A stretch of 64,000 bases of DNA, taken from contig NZ_CP158299.1 of NCBI RefSeq assembly GCF_040256395.1, positions 340,001-404,000 on the forward strand. The letters are read 5' to 3'. The first letter of the stretch is position 1; the number at the start of each line of letters is the position of its first letter. Source of the DNA: Deinococcus sonorensis KR-87. Its GTDB lineage: Bacteria; Deinococcota; Deinococci; Deinococcales; Deinococcaceae. A program made the translations under genes and the position numbers. The notes beneath the pieces were generated by a model that was given only the letters and a program-made list of their open reading frames with translations, was not told the origin of the DNA and ran no database searches. Below, one piece after another: positions 1 through 9,103 of the stretch.

Positions 1-135
1 CGGCGGCGGAGCCTGTCTCAGGCAGTTCCAATCCAGCAGGCCCAGACTCGGTGAGGTGGTCGCCGATCCACGTTCTGAAGTTCATTATCTGCGAGACGAG
101 CGCCACACGTGCCGTGGTCTGGCGGGGGGTCACAA
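1..135. other. left edge, no confident gene
   Basis: Edge fragment upstream of the first glycosyltransferase. In the second forward frame an open reading frame runs in from the edge and stops with TGA at 137-139, overlapping the ATG at 136. It could therefore be the tail of an upstream gene coupled by ATGA, but it is too short to recognise. A short minus-strand reading frame over 18-200 looks like a shadow. An AT-richer patch around 80-92 could be promoter sequence; nothing firmer can be said. Confidence 0.3.
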
Positions 136-1392
136 ATGAGTAGCCTGCGGATTGGCCTGCTGACCGATGTTTTCTTCCCCGACCAGAACGGCGTGTCCAC
201 CAGTGTGCTGCTGCTGCAGCGTGAGCTGCGCCGGCGCGGGCATCAGGCGGTGATCATGGCACCTCGTTTTCCCGGCCACCGTGACAGCAGTGAGTACCAG
301 GGCGTGCTGCGGATGCCCAGCGTGGTGAATCCGGCGCTGCCGCGTCAGCGGTTGGCCTTTCCTACCCGGCGACGGCTGCCTGGCCGGTTTGACTTGATCC
401 ACACCCATACCCCCGGCTCCATCGGCTGGTGGGGCTCGCGGCTGGCCCGGCGCTGGGACGTGCCGCATGTCTCGACCTTCCACACGCACCTGGAGCGCTA
501 TACCCACTACATCCCCGGCCTGACCCAGCTGGAGCGCCACGCAGGGTTCGTGACCCGGGTGGTGCGGCGCTTCTACAGCACGGCCGACCTGATCGTGGCG
601 CCCTCGGAGGGTAGCCAGAGTATGCTGCACGACTACGGCATCCTGCGGCCCAGTGTGGTGCTGCCAACCGGCATCGATGAGGCGCTGCTGGCTGCCGCGC
701 CGGACCAGCCGTCACCCTGGCCTGCCGGAACGCGCCGGCTGCTGAGCGTGGGGCGGCTGGGCCACGAGAAGCGAATGGATCTGGTACTGAATGCGCTGGC
801 CGCCCTGCGCGAGCAGCATGACGCGCATCTGGTGGTGCTGGGAGAAGGCCCGCAGGAAGCGGCGCTGCGGACGCACGCCGACACGCTGGGGCTGCGCGAT
901 CACGTCACCTTCCTGGGACCGGTGCCGTTCTCCGACATCGGAGCGTACTACCGCATGGCCGAGCTGTTCATGTTCGGCAGTGACAGCGAGACGCAGGGAC
1001 TGGTGCTGATCGAGGCGCAGACGATGGGGCTGCCGGTGGTGGCAGTGGGCGCGCAGGGCACCCTGAACGGGGTGCAGCATCAGGTGAGCGGTTATCTGGT
1101 GTCGCCGGGCGACTGGGCGGCCCTGGCGGACCACGCCGCCACCCTGCTGGCCCATCCGGAGCAGCACGCCGCCTTTCGGCGGGAAGCCCACACCTTCGCC
1201 GCGCAGTTCAGCGCTGCTCAAATGGCCGAGCAGATGCTGGACCTGTACAGCTACGCGCTCAGCGCCGCCCGGCCGCGGGTGGCCTGGGACAGCGTGGCGG
1301 GCACGCCGCTCACTCTTCAGGCTGCCCGGAACCTGGAGCCCTCGGTGCATGCGGCTCAAAATAGCCGGAAGTACGGCCTGCGAGGTTTCTGA
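136..1392 (+). CDS. GT4-family glycosyltransferase
   Basis: Retaining glycosyltransferase with a GT-B fold, predicted to move a sugar from a nucleotide-sugar onto a lipid or glycan at the inner face of the membrane. The protein is 418 aa. The N-terminal half opens with a Rossmann strand ([19 protein letters not shown]) typical of GT4 enzymes. The C-terminal half has [10 protein letters not shown] and the E-x7-E segment [11 protein letters not shown] that binds the donor sugar nucleotide. The ATG at 136 is chosen over an upstream ATG at 109 because it follows a G-rich Shine-Dalgarno-like stretch and starts exactly at the domain. Its 3' end overlaps the convergent GT2 gene by 83 bp. The acceptor is unknown; diacylglycerol glycosyltransferase is one possibility. 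Confidence 0.85.
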   Translation: MSSLRIGLLTDVFFPDQNGVSTSVLLLQRELRRRGHQAVIMAPRFPGHRDSSEYQGVLRMPSVVNPALPRQRLAFPTRRRLPGRFDLIHTHTPGSIGWWGSRLARRWDVPHVSTFHTHLERYTHYIPGLTQLERHAGFVTRVVRRFYSTADLIVAPSEGSQSMLHDYGILRPSVVLPTGIDEALLAAAPDQPSPWPAGTRRLLSVGRLGHEKRMDLVLNALAALREQHDAHLVVLGEGPQEAALRTHADTLGLRDHVTFLGPVPFSDIGAYYRMAELFMFGSDSETQGLVLIEAQTMGLPVVAVGAQGTLNGVQHQVSGYLVSPGDWAALADHAATLLAHPEQHAAFRREAHTFAAQFSAAQMAEQMLDLYSYALSAARPRVAWDSVAGTPLTLQAARNLEPSVHAAQNSRKYGLRGF

Positions 1393-2029
1393 GCTGCTGC
1401 CACAGAAAAGGAAGCCACCCGCGCTGCAGCCGCCGCGCCGAGGTCTGGACCAGTGCGCCCGGCACGTACTGAACCCGGCCCAGCCGCTGCAGGGCCAGAC
1501 CCAGCAGCACGTCCTCACGGGCCTCGACCGCCGGGTACCCGCCCACCCGCAGCGCCGCCTCGCGCTGCACCGCCATGTTGGCACCCGCCGTGTTCGGCCG
1601 CCCCACCCCGCTCATCACGTACAGAAACAATCGGTAGCCCCATTCGCTCAGCGCCGACCCCAGCGGGCCCACCCGGCGCGGCCAGGGTTGAAGCCGCAGC
1701 GGCCCGTACACGCACACCGTCCCCGGCTGCATGGCGGCTTCCAGCAGCAGCAGCCAGTCGGGCGGCGGCACCGAGTCGGCGTCGGTGCTGACCACCCAAT
1801 CTCCAATCGCCGCCTCCAGCCCACACTGGCGGGCGTAGGCCACCCCCGGCCGGACACACGGCAGCACCGTGGCCCCCAGCGAACGCGCCACCCGGGCCGT
1901 CGCGTCGCGGCTGGCATTGTCCACCACGATCACCTCATCCGGCGGGCGCTGCTGAGCGGCCAACGCCCGCAGCAGCGCCGGCAGCTGTCCTTCCTCGTCG
2001 CGGGCGGGAATCACGACACTGAGACGCAC
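1310..2029 (-). CDS. GT2-family glycosyltransferase
   Basis: Inverting GT-A glycosyltransferase of family 2, 239 aa. The sequence begins directly with the family fold ([18 protein letters not shown]), followed by [11 protein letters not shown] and the metal/nucleotide-binding [13 protein letters not shown]. An ED pair (EAREDVLLG) lies near residue 180. No membrane-spanning segment is obvious, so it is probably a soluble or peripheral enzyme of exopolysaccharide or glycolipid synthesis. The start is GTG, 6 nt downstream of a TAGCCT hexamer on the minus strand, which fits leaderless initiation. The C-terminal 27 codons lie antisense to the end of the GT4 gene. Confidence 0.82.
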   Translation of the reverse strand: MRLSVVIPARDEEGQLPALLRALAAQQRPPDEVIVVDNASRDATARVARSLGATVLPCVRPGVAYARQCGLEAAIGDWVVSTDADSVPPPDWLLLLEAAMQPGTVCVYGPLRLQPWPRRVGPLGSALSEWGYRLFLYVMSGVGRPNTAGANMAVQREAALRVGGYPAVEAREDVLLGLALQRLGRVQYVPGALVQTSARRLQRGWLPFLWQQLRNLAGRTSGYFEPHAPRAPGSGQPEE

Positions 2030-2035
2030 CCCCGC

Positions 2036-2041
2036 AGGCTA
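2036..2041 (-). promoter_or_regulatory. leaderless -10 hexamer, GT2 gene
   Basis: TAGCCT on the minus strand, 6 nt before the GTG start of the GT2 gene. Matches the TAnnnT spacing seen at many starts in this window. Confidence 0.5.
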
Positions 2042-2093
2042 GCGTAAGCTCAGGGCCGGCGTGCGGCGCGTCCTCACTCCGAAGCGCCCGATC

Positions 2094-3311
2094 ATGACCC
2101 TGACCCGCACCCTTCAGAACGCTCTCCCCTGGCCGCAGCCGAACCGTGGGCTGATGCTGCGCGCGGTGCTGCTGCTGGGCCTGTGCGAGCTGGTCCGCAC
2201 CGGCCTGTACGTCGGGTTTCTGCCACAGCAGCTGGCCGCCCACGGCCTGCCGCTGAGCGCCGCCGGGCTGGCCTGGACCGTCCACTACGCCTCTGACACG
2301 CTCTGCCGCTCGCCGGGGGGACATCTGGTGGAACGCTACGGCCTGCGCCGGGTGCTGCTGATCGGCTGCGCAGTGAGCCTGCTATGCGTCCTGCTGATGC
2401 AACTGGTGCCCTACGCGTGGCTGCTGGTGCCGCTGGCGGCCCTGCACGGCGCGGCCCTCAGCCCGCTGTGGCCGGCGGTCATGACGCTCAGCAGCGTGCG
2501 TGCCGACAGCGATCAGCAGCCCAAGGCGGTGGCCGTGGTCAGCGCGGCGGCCGGTCCCTTCACCGGGCTCGGATTCCTGGGGATCGGCACGCTGAGCAGC
2601 CTGCATTTCGCCAGTGGCGCCGACTCGCGCCTGCACACGCTGGGCGGCTGGCCGCTGGCCATTCTGCTGCTGGCCCAGACGCTGGCGCTGCTGCTGACGC
2701 TCGGCCTCAGCGCGGTGCGGCTGCACACCGGGGAACCGGCGCGGGCTGCTCCACCCGCCCAGCTGCGCCGCACCCTGCTGTTTCTGATGCCGGCCGCTCT
2801 GATTCAGACGCTGGCGCTGAGCGTGCTGGCGCTGGTGATCCGGAACTTCGCGGACGACATTCACCTGGGGCAGTGGGGACTCAACGGCGTGATGGCCGCC
2901 GGCGCCCTGAGTGCCTACCTGCTGCTGGGCTACACCTCCCGGCTGGCCGGACGCTACGGCGCGCAGCCGCTGCTGGTGGCCGGTCTGCTGCTGGCCGCGC
3001 TGGGCATGGGGCTGATGGCCACGCTGCCGCCGCTGTGGGGCTACGTGCTGCTGGCCGTGCTGCTAGGCACCGGCTACGCCTGTCTGCTGCCCGGCTGGGG
3101 CGGGCTGGTGGCCAGCCTGTTGCCGCAGGAGAACCGTGCGGCCAGCTGGGGCATGGTGATGACGGTGGAGAACGCGGGCATGGCCACCGGCCCGCTGCTC
3201 GGCACCGTGGCGGCGGGGGTGAGCCTGCGGGCGCCCTTTCTGCTGAGCATGGTGCTGCTGCTGCTGACGGCCGCCGTGTACCTGTGGCCCAGCCGCCGGA
3301 GCGGAACGTGA
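2094..3311 (+). CDS. MFS transporter
   Basis: Major facilitator superfamily permease, 405 aa, with about twelve hydrophobic helices. It shows the loop between helices 2 and 3 typical of the superfamily (SPGGHLVERYGLRR). The ATG at 2094 starts just before the first helix; an upstream GTG at 2061 would add only 11 residues. The stop overlaps the GTG of the polysaccharide deacetylase (GTGA), so the two are co-translated. Among glycosyltransferases and a deacetylase, export of a saccharide or a hydrophobic compound is plausible, but the substrate cannot be read from the sequence. Confidence 0.82.
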   Translation: MTLTRTLQNALPWPQPNRGLMLRAVLLLGLCELVRTGLYVGFLPQQLAAHGLPLSAAGLAWTVHYASDTLCRSPGGHLVERYGLRRVLLIGCAVSLLCVLLMQLVPYAWLLVPLAALHGAALSPLWPAVMTLSSVRADSDQQPKAVAVVSAAAGPFTGLGFLGIGTLSSLHFASGADSRLHTLGGWPLAILLLAQTLALLLTLGLSAVRLHTGEPARAAPPAQLRRTLLFLMPAALIQTLALSVLALVIRNFADDIHLGQWGLNGVMAAGALSAYLLLGYTSRLAGRYGAQPLLVAGLLLAALGMGLMATLPPLWGYVLLAVLLGTGYACLLPGWGGLVASLLPQENRAASWGMVMTVENAGMATGPLLGTVAAGVSLRAPFLLSMVLLLLTAAVYLWPSRRSGT

Positions 3312-4018
3312 GGCGCCGGGTCATCCGGGCCGGGCTGGGCCTTCTGCTGGGTGCCCTGCTGACCGATGTGCTGGGCCGGCAGCTGGGCCTGGGTGCCCTG
3401 GGCGGCGGCCCGGCGCAGCGGCCCCGGCTGGCCCTCACCTTCGACGACGGTCCCGGCCCGCAGACTGAGCGGCTGCTGGAGCTGCTGGCCCAGCACCACG
3501 CCAGTGCCACCTTCTTCCTGACCGGCGAGCGGGCCGAGGCGCAGCCGGAACTGGTGGAGCGGCTGCGGGCCGCTGGACATCAGCTGGAATCGCACGGCTA
3601 CACGCACCGGCACGCGGCCCTGCTGCTGCCGTGGCAGGAGTGGCCCCACCTGCGCTGGCACCCGGAGCCGGCCCGGACAGCCCGGCTGTACCGCCCGCCC
3701 TGGGGGGGCCACTCGCTGCTCACCCGGTGGCTGGCGCGCCGGGCTGGCGTGCAGGTGGCGCTGTGGACCGCGGAGTCACGCGACTGGCTGGATCTCGCGC
3801 CGGAAACACTGCTGGATCGGCTGCGGCCCCAGCTACGCCCAGGTGCCGTGCTGCTGCTGCACGACGGACCGAAACGGACCTTGGCCCTGCTGGAGCGGCT
3901 CCTTCCGGAACTCGAGGCCCGTGGACTGCAGGCGGTCAGGCTGGACGACCTGTCGCCACAGCGGATCGGTTGGTCGGACGGCTGGCGGCGGGCCCGCCAG
4001 ATGTGGCGTCAGGGCTGA
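3308..4018 (+). CDS. polysaccharide deacetylase (NodB domain)
   Basis: Carbohydrate esterase 4 family, removing N-acetyl (or O-acetyl) groups from peptidoglycan, chitooligosaccharide or exopolysaccharide. The protein is 236 aa with a hydrophobic N-terminus (residues 5-25) that may be a signal or anchor. NodB motifs are present: TFDDGPGPQT (catalytic base and metal Asp), SHGYTHRH (metal histidines), RPPWG and LLLHDG. The GTG at 3308 overlaps the MFS stop codon; the reading frame is open far upstream but that part is antisense-like sequence inside the MFS gene. It ends 10 bp inside the convergent LpxB-related gene. Confidence 0.87.
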   Translation: MRRRVIRAGLGLLLGALLTDVLGRQLGLGALGGGPAQRPRLALTFDDGPGPQTERLLELLAQHHASATFFLTGERAEAQPELVERLRAAGHQLESHGYTHRHAALLLPWQEWPHLRWHPEPARTARLYRPPWGGHSLLTRWLARRAGVQVALWTAESRDWLDLAPETLLDRLRPQLRPGAVLLLHDGPKRTLALLERLLPELEARGLQAVRLDDLSPQRIGWSDGWRRARQMWRQG

Positions 4019-5208
4019 AGCAGTTCCGCCGCAATCTGAGGCAGCGCTCCGGGAGCTCCGATGCGGTCCCGACCCACCAGCGCCGCGTGCAGGTGGGCCT
4101 GTGGCCTGTGCAGCGCCCTCAGCGCCGCCGTCACCGCCAGCGGATCGGGCGCCACCACCGTGAGGGCGGCGCCCAGCAGCCGGGCCTGCCGGCGGGCGAA
4201 ACCGGGCGTGTACTGCGGGCCGTGTGTCGGGAAGGCCACCACCGGCACACCCAGCCCGGCTGCCTGCTCGCTGGCCGTCCCTGCCGTGCCGACCGCCAGC
4301 CGCGCCGTGTGCAGCACGCTGCTGAAGGCGCCGCGCAGCAGCAGCACGCGGGTGCCTGCAGCACACGCCTGCGCCAGTCCGTCGCTCTGCACCTGCACGC
4401 TCCAGCCGGGCAGCTCCGGCAGCTCGTCCCACGGCCGCGGCCACGCGACCAGCGCCTGAAACTCAGGACACCCGGCCGCCGTCGCCAGCATGATCGGCAG
4501 CGACTCGCGGGCGTCGCCCCGGCCGCCCGGCAGCAACGCCAGCACCGGACGACCGTCAAGCAGCGGGGCGAGCGTGTCGTCGGGGGCCGGCAGCACGTCC
4601 ATCGCGAAGCTGCCCCGGTACACGGCGTTCACGCCCCGGCGCGCCAGATACCCGGCCGAGGCGCGGTCGCGGGTGTAGACCCGCCGGGCCTGTCGGCCCA
4701 GCGCGATCTCCCACGGCATGAAGCGGTTGGCCCCCAGCGCGTTCAGCTCGCGCAGATGATCCGGCAGCGTCATGCCCTCGGCGTACAGGCGCGACACCAG
4801 CGGCTGAAGGTGGGTGAGGGGCAGGCGTGGTCCGGCGCCGGGCTTCCGGCGCGCCGCCAGCGTGCCGACCAGCAGGGCGTACACGTCCCCGATCACGATC
4901 ACCTGCTCTGCCCGACTCCCCTGCTGGAGGGCCGCCTGCCCCTGCCGCAGCGAGGTGCCAATCAACCCAGCCCGCAGGTCCGCCTGCAGGTTGCTCAGGC
5001 TGCCGAAGGGAAAGCCGCCGGATGGCAGCGCCAGCACCGGTCCTACCCGCTCGGCCACGCCCTGATACGCCTCACCGGGCCCGACCAGCGGCAGCGCCCT
5101 CAGCTGCTCTATGCCGAGCACCCGCAACTCACGCGCGAGCGCCGCGCCGATCAGGTCTTCCGCGCCTCCGTTGGAGACGAGCAAGACAGGACCGCCGTTC
5201 TGCTGCAC
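4009..5208 (-). CDS. lipid-A-disaccharide-synthase-related glycosyltransferase
   Basis: Distant relative of LpxB, GT-B fold, 399 aa. It starts with LLVSNGGAEDLIG, matching the LSNGHGEDLI start of the LpxB-related family, and has a C-terminal donor-binding part (GTAGTASEQAAGLGVPVVAFP). The frame is open to 5280, but the GTG at 5208 is preferred. It sits 5 nt after a TAGCCT hexamer on this strand, starts at the domain, and removes an overlap with the divergent gene that starts at 5268. Deinococcus is not known to make canonical lipid A, so the product is probably a different glycolipid; that is inference. Confidence 0.75.
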   Translation of the reverse strand: MQQNGGPVLLVSNGGAEDLIGAALARELRVLGIEQLRALPLVGPGEAYQGVAERVGPVLALPSGGFPFGSLSNLQADLRAGLIGTSLRQGQAALQQGSRAEQVIVIGDVYALLVGTLAARRKPGAGPRLPLTHLQPLVSRLYAEGMTLPDHLRELNALGANRFMPWEIALGRQARRVYTRDRASAGYLARRGVNAVYRGSFAMDVLPAPDDTLAPLLDGRPVLALLPGGRGDARESLPIMLATAAGCPEFQALVAWPRPWDELPELPGWSVQVQSDGLAQACAAGTRVLLLRGAFSSVLHTARLAVGTAGTASEQAAGLGVPVVAFPTHGPQYTPGFARRQARLLGAALTVVAPDPLAVTAALRALHRPQAHLHAALVGRDRIGAPGALPQIAAELLQP

Positions 5209-5213
5209 GCCCC

Positions 5214-5219
5214 AGGCTA
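5214..5219 (-). promoter_or_regulatory. leaderless -10 hexamer, LpxB-related gene
   Basis: TAGCCT on the minus strand, 5 nt before the GTG at 5208. It is the main reason for choosing that start. Confidence 0.5.
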
Positions 5220-5255
5220 GCAGAGGCCCGCTTCCCGTCGGGGCCGCCTCAGCCG

Positions 5256-5261
5256 TAGAGT
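5256..5261 (+). promoter_or_regulatory. leaderless -10 hexamer, ThuA-like gene
   Basis: TAGAGT 6 nt before the GTG start at 5268. No Shine-Dalgarno is visible in the gap. It lies about 37 bp from the divergent hexamer at 5214-5219, so both promoters share a compact region. Confidence 0.5.
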
Positions 5262-5267
5262 GACCGG

Positions 5268-5960
5268 GTGAACCCGACATCTCAGCAGGACAGCTCCCCT
5301 CGCCGCGCCCTGATGGTCTGGGGCGGCTGGGCCGGCCACCAGCCGGAACAGACCACCCGTCACTTCGCCCGCCTGCTGGAGCAAGCCGGGCTGGAGGTCA
5401 GCGTCACGGACGACCTGGACGTGTACCGGGACGCCGAGCGGCTGCAGGCGCAGGCCCTGATCGTCCAGTGCGTCACGATGAGCAGCCTGACCGCCGAGCA
5501 GGAGCGCGGCCTGCTGGGCGCCGTGGCGGGGGGCGTAGGGTTCGGCGGCTGGCACGGCGGCGTGACCGATGCCTTCCGCGCCAGCCCGGACTACCAGTAC
5601 ATGGTCGGCGGGCAGTGGGTGGCGCATCCGGGCAACATCATCCGCTACCCGGTGCAGATCCTGCCGACCGGCGACCCGATCACCCAGGGGCTCAGCGACT
5701 TCGAGATCCAGTCTGAGCAGTATTACCTGCACACCGACCCCGGCAACGAGGTGCTGGCCACCACCACCTTCGACGGCGCCTACGTGCGCGAGCACCAGCC
5801 GTGGGTCCAGGGCACCGTAATGCCGGTGGCCTGGAAGCGGCGTTGGGGCCAGGGCCGGGTGTATGTCTGCGCGCTGGGCCATACCCTGAGTGACTTCGAG
5901 GTGCCGGAGGCGCAGGAACTCACGCAGCGCGGCCTGCTGTGGGCGGCTGGGCTGCTGTAA
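5268..5960 (+). CDS. ThuA-like domain protein
   Basis: 230 aa, soluble, with a class-I glutamine-amidotransferase-like ThuA fold: [16 protein letters not shown] at the N-terminus, [10 protein letters not shown] in the middle and [16 protein letters not shown] near the C-terminus. The family is linked to sugar utilisation (trehalose/glucoside metabolism), but the catalytic role is generally not established. GTG start 6 nt after a -10-like hexamer. It stands alone between divergent and downstream genes, so the context does not refine the function. Confidence 0.78.
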   Translation: MNPTSQQDSSPRRALMVWGGWAGHQPEQTTRHFARLLEQAGLEVSVTDDLDVYRDAERLQAQALIVQCVTMSSLTAEQERGLLGAVAGGVGFGGWHGGVTDAFRASPDYQYMVGGQWVAHPGNIIRYPVQILPTGDPITQGLSDFEIQSEQYYLHTDPGNEVLATTTFDGAYVREHQPWVQGTVMPVAWKRRWGQGRVYVCALGHTLSDFEVPEAQELTQRGLLWAAGLL

Positions 5961-6044
5961 GGCGCGGCTACCCTCAAAGAACCGCCCCAGGGACCACATG
6001 TGTGGGCCGTCCTGGCCTGCCGGTCTGCTATAGCTGAGAACAAT

Positions 6045-7256
6045 ATGATGAACCTCCTAAGGACTGCCGGAACACTCGGCCTGCTGACCCTCGCCCTGAC
6101 GGCCTGCACCAACACCGCCGTGCCTGACAACCGTGGGGCAACCCCTCCAGCCGACCCGGTTGTGGGGACCGCCACTGATGTGAACGACATGCCAGCCGCG
6201 GCCCAGCAGGCGCAGGGCCAACTGCTGAAAATGCTCAGCAGCAGCGCCCTGCCCGCCGAACTGCAGGACGTGCTGGCCGCCATTGGGGCAGACCCTGCGG
6301 TGCTCATCCCGGCACCGATCACCGCGCAGAACCTGAAGCAGTTCTCGCCGGCCATACTGGGCCGCGCCCTGACGCCTCGCCCGCGGCAGCTCCAGGCACT
6401 CAGCACCACGCTGCCAGACCAGCTGCTGCCTACCGGCACCTACAGCCGCGACACCCAAGGTCAGCTGACGCCGGTGAGCCAGACGCCCACCGACGGCATG
6501 ATCATCACGGACGCTCAGCGCGGCAGCACCCTGACCGCCCAGTGGCATGTCGGCGGTGCACCGAGCGTGCTCATCACCCGGTTCACCGGTGCGGACCTGT
6601 CCGGTCAGCCCTACCTGACGCGGATGGAACTGCCCACGAAGGCCGCCATGTCGGTGCAGAAGGGCAGCGCGACGATAGGCGCCCTCACTTTCGGCATGAC
6701 GCCCGGCGCCTGCCTGGAACAGACCGGCCCCGACGCGCTGACCCTGAACCTGTGGGCCGGCAACCAGACCAACCCGGCCCTGAAAGGCTCGCTGAACTAC
6801 GCTTGGGACAGCACCGGCCTGACTCTGCAGGGCAACGCCACGCTGCAGACCGGTCAGGGCACGGCTTCCACCAGCCTGAATCTGGCGGCACCCGGCACCA
6901 CGCAGCACCGCTGCGACACCGGCCTGAGCTTCACTCCGACCAGCCTCAGCTTCGACGCCAGCGCCAGCGTGCCCGGAAACAGCGTGGTGACCAGCCTGAA
7001 GTTGAGCAGCCTCAGCAACCTGACCTTCAGTCAGAGTGCCCTGCAGGCTCAGCATCCCTTCGCCCAGATCGGCGGCACCCTCAGCGCCAGCCTGACCCAC
7101 AACGGACACCTCAGCATGCGTGCTGCGGGTTCGCTTGCCGACGGCAGCGACCTGGACCTGCTGCCGGGCGATCAGGTGCAGGTGAAGTATGTGAAGGAGG
7201 GCAAACTGGTCACCACCACCCTGCAGGAGCTGATGGTGGCCCTGTCCGGCCACTGA
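6045..7256 (+). CDS. putative lipoprotein, function unknown
   Basis: 403 aa from the ATG at 6045. A second ATG follows directly at 6048; the frame is open to 6000, but the extra residues do not look like a signal peptide. The N-terminus is a clear lipoprotein signal (MMNLLRTAGTLGLLTLALTAC) with a lipobox ending in Cys at about residue 21. The mature part is rich in Ser, Thr, Gln and Leu with alternating beta-strand-like patterns, suggesting a surface beta-rich domain. No family is recognised. It is followed by a strong terminator and appears monocistronic. Confidence 0.7.
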   Translation: MMNLLRTAGTLGLLTLALTACTNTAVPDNRGATPPADPVVGTATDVNDMPAAAQQAQGQLLKMLSSSALPAELQDVLAAIGADPAVLIPAPITAQNLKQFSPAILGRALTPRPRQLQALSTTLPDQLLPTGTYSRDTQGQLTPVSQTPTDGMIITDAQRGSTLTAQWHVGGAPSVLITRFTGADLSGQPYLTRMELPTKAAMSVQKGSATIGALTFGMTPGACLEQTGPDALTLNLWAGNQTNPALKGSLNYAWDSTGLTLQGNATLQTGQGTASTSLNLAAPGTTQHRCDTGLSFTPTSLSFDASASVPGNSVVTSLKLSSLSNLTFSQSALQAQHPFAQIGGTLSASLTHNGHLSMRAAGSLADGSDLDLLPGDQVQVKYVKEGKLVTTTLQELMVALSGH

Positions 7257-7272
7257 GCTCACACCAATCGGA

Positions 7273-7302
7273 GGGGCCGCTGCTCAATTGAGCAGCGGCC
7301 CC
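7273..7302. terminator. bidirectional hairpin terminator
   Basis: Perfect 15-nt arms (GGGGCCGCTGCTCAA and its complement), contiguous, so the tip opens as an AATT loop. A T-rich tail follows on the plus strand. It lies between the convergent lipoprotein and phnE genes and can serve both. Confidence 0.85.
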
Positions 7303-7324
7303 CTTCATTTTGGTCCTGGCCGGG

Positions 7325-9103
7325 TCAGATCACCCGGCGACGGATGATCGAGCTGATGCTGTCGAGCACATTGACCACCAGCACGATCACCAGCAGCGCC
7401 ACCGCCGCTTTCGGGTACTGGCCACCGCGCATCGTCTCGTTCAGGATGAAGCCGATGCCGCCCGCGCCCACGAAGCCCAGCACGATGCTGACGCGGAAGT
7501 TGATCTCGAAGCGGTAGAGCGTGTAGCTCAGGAAGAGCGGCAGCACCTGCGGCAGCAGCCCCCAGCGCACCACGCTGGTGCCGGGCGCGCCCGCCGACTC
7601 CAGCGCCTCGATCGGGCCCCGGTCGGCGTTCTCGATGGCCTCCGAGTACAGCTTGCCCAGGTCGGCGATGCTGTGGACCGCCATGGCCAGCGCGCCGGCG
7701 AACGGGCCCAGGCCCACCGCCGCCACCAGGATCAGCGCCAGGATCAGGGTGTCCACGCTGCGGTCCACGTTGAAGAAGGTGCGGGTGATCCAGTAGGCCG
7801 CGCGGGTCAGCGGGCTGTTCTGGGTCAGGTTGCGGGCGGCCAGCAGGCTGAGCGGCAGCGCGAAGGCCGCGCCCACCACCGTCCCGATCAGCGCGATGTT
7901 GATGGTGATCAGCATCTCGCGCATCACGTCCGAGAGGAAGGTGGCGTCCGGCGGGGTGGCCCGGTCCAGGAAGTCCACGATCCAGGGGAAGTTGACCCAC
8001 AGGTCGCGGAAGTTGAAGCCGGTGCTGTGCAGGCCCGAGGCCACCACCACCACCACCAGCGCCAGCAGCAGCGCGCTGCCCAGCTCGGCGCGGCGCCGGG
8101 TGGCCGCCGCGCCCGATTCCAGCACCAGGGTGCGGCGGCTGAGCGCGATCAGGCCGCCGCCCAGCGCCAGCACCGAGAACAGCACCCAGCTCTGGTAGCC
8201 ATACTCCTGAGCGCGCGCGATGGTGCGGCGCACCCCGGCGTTGCTGGAGTCCGGGCCCGGCGCGTACCCGTAGGGCATGGCGGCCGGCGTGGTGATGGTC
8301 GCGGGCAGCGGGGTGGCGTCGCCGGGGGTGCGGCGGTACAGCTCGTACTGGTCCTGCAGGCCGTAGTAGTCGCGGCGCTGCTTGGCCCGGTCGGTGCCGG
8401 CGGCGGGCTTGGCCAGCAGGGCCCGGGTGGCCTGCCAGTCACTGGCCCGCTTGGCCACGTCAGCCTGCAGGTAGTCGCGCACGTCCAGCTGCCAGTCGTG
8501 GGTGATCAGACCCGTCTGCTGCGCCGTGGTGGCGCGGGTGATCTGATAGTACCCGCGCAGCGACGGAAACAGGCTGGCGCCCAGCGAGGAGAACAGCAGG
8601 GCGGCCAGCGCCAGCGGCACCAGCACGGTGGTGAGCAGCAGCGCCACGCGGGCGCGGCCGGTCGGCTGGCTGGCCCGCATCAGCAGATACAGGCCGGCGG
8701 CCAGCGCCAGCGGCAGGCCCAGTTCCAGCACGCCCGGCACCGGCGCCAGTGTCAGGAAGCGGTCCTGGCCGTTGCGGAACAGCAGCGCCACCAGCAGGCT
8801 GACGGCGCCCGAGGCCGCCAGGACCGTGCCGCCCAGCCACTCGGAGGAGCGCAGCGCCACGACCACCAGGGCCAGCACGCTCAGCAGCGGCGCCAGCCAC
8901 AGCTGCGGATACTGCGAGGCCAGCGCCAGGGCGGTGGGGGCCAGCCCCTGGTCGCTGCGCGCCCCCACCACGTCCACGAACGGCAGCGTCAGAAAGCTCA
9001 GCAGCAGGCCGATCACGCCCACCAGCCCCAGCCGGCGGCCGGAGCCGCGCGACAGCCAGATGAACGCCACGATCAGCAGCGCGGTAATCAGGGCCGTGAT
9101 CAC
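7325..9103 (-). CDS. phnE: phosphonate/phosphate ABC permease, extended
   Basis: Inner-membrane permease of a PhnCDE-type importer for phosphonates, phosphite or phosphate. At 592 aa it is about twice the usual PhnE length. The C-terminal ~190 residues are the standard permease domain, including the EAA loop (EALESAGAPG) near residue 497 and SYTLYRFEINFR after it. The N-terminal ~370 residues add about six predicted helices, a soluble stretch (about residues 185-305, charged and Tyr/Gln-rich) and two more helices. The GTG start overlaps the phnC stop (GTGA). The function of the extension is unknown; see findings. Confidence 0.85.
   Translation of the reverse strand: MITALITALLIVAFIWLSRGSGRRLGLVGVIGLLLSFLTLPFVDVVGARSDQGLAPTALALASQYPQLWLAPLLSVLALVVVALRSSEWLGGTVLAASGAVSLLVALLFRNGQDRFLTLAPVPGVLELGLPLALAAGLYLLMRASQPTGRARVALLLTTVLVPLALAALLFSSLGASLFPSLRGYYQITRATTAQQTGLITHDWQLDVRDYLQADVAKRASDWQATRALLAKPAAGTDRAKQRRDYYGLQDQYELYRRTPGDATPLPATITTPAAMPYGYAPGPDSSNAGVRRTIARAQEYGYQSWVLFSVLALGGGLIALSRRTLVLESGAAATRRRAELGSALLLALVVVVVASGLHSTGFNFRDLWVNFPWIVDFLDRATPPDATFLSDVMREMLITINIALIGTVVGAAFALPLSLLAARNLTQNSPLTRAAYWITRTFFNVDRSVDTLILALILVAAVGLGPFAGALAMAVHSIADLGKLYSEAIENADRGPIEALESAGAPGTSVVRWGLLPQVLPLFLSYTLYRFEINFRVSIVLGFVGAGGIGFILNETMRGGQYPKAAVALLVIVLVVNVLDSISSIIRRRVI

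Noticed and set aside
18..200. Small minus-strand ORF at the left edge
   Set aside because: No start context, no family, and it overlaps the glycosyltransferase start.
3631..5220. 529-codon plus-strand ORF over the deacetylase and LpxB-related genes
   Set aside because: Spans two real genes in a different frame or strand and contains Arg/Gln-rich low-complexity sequence.
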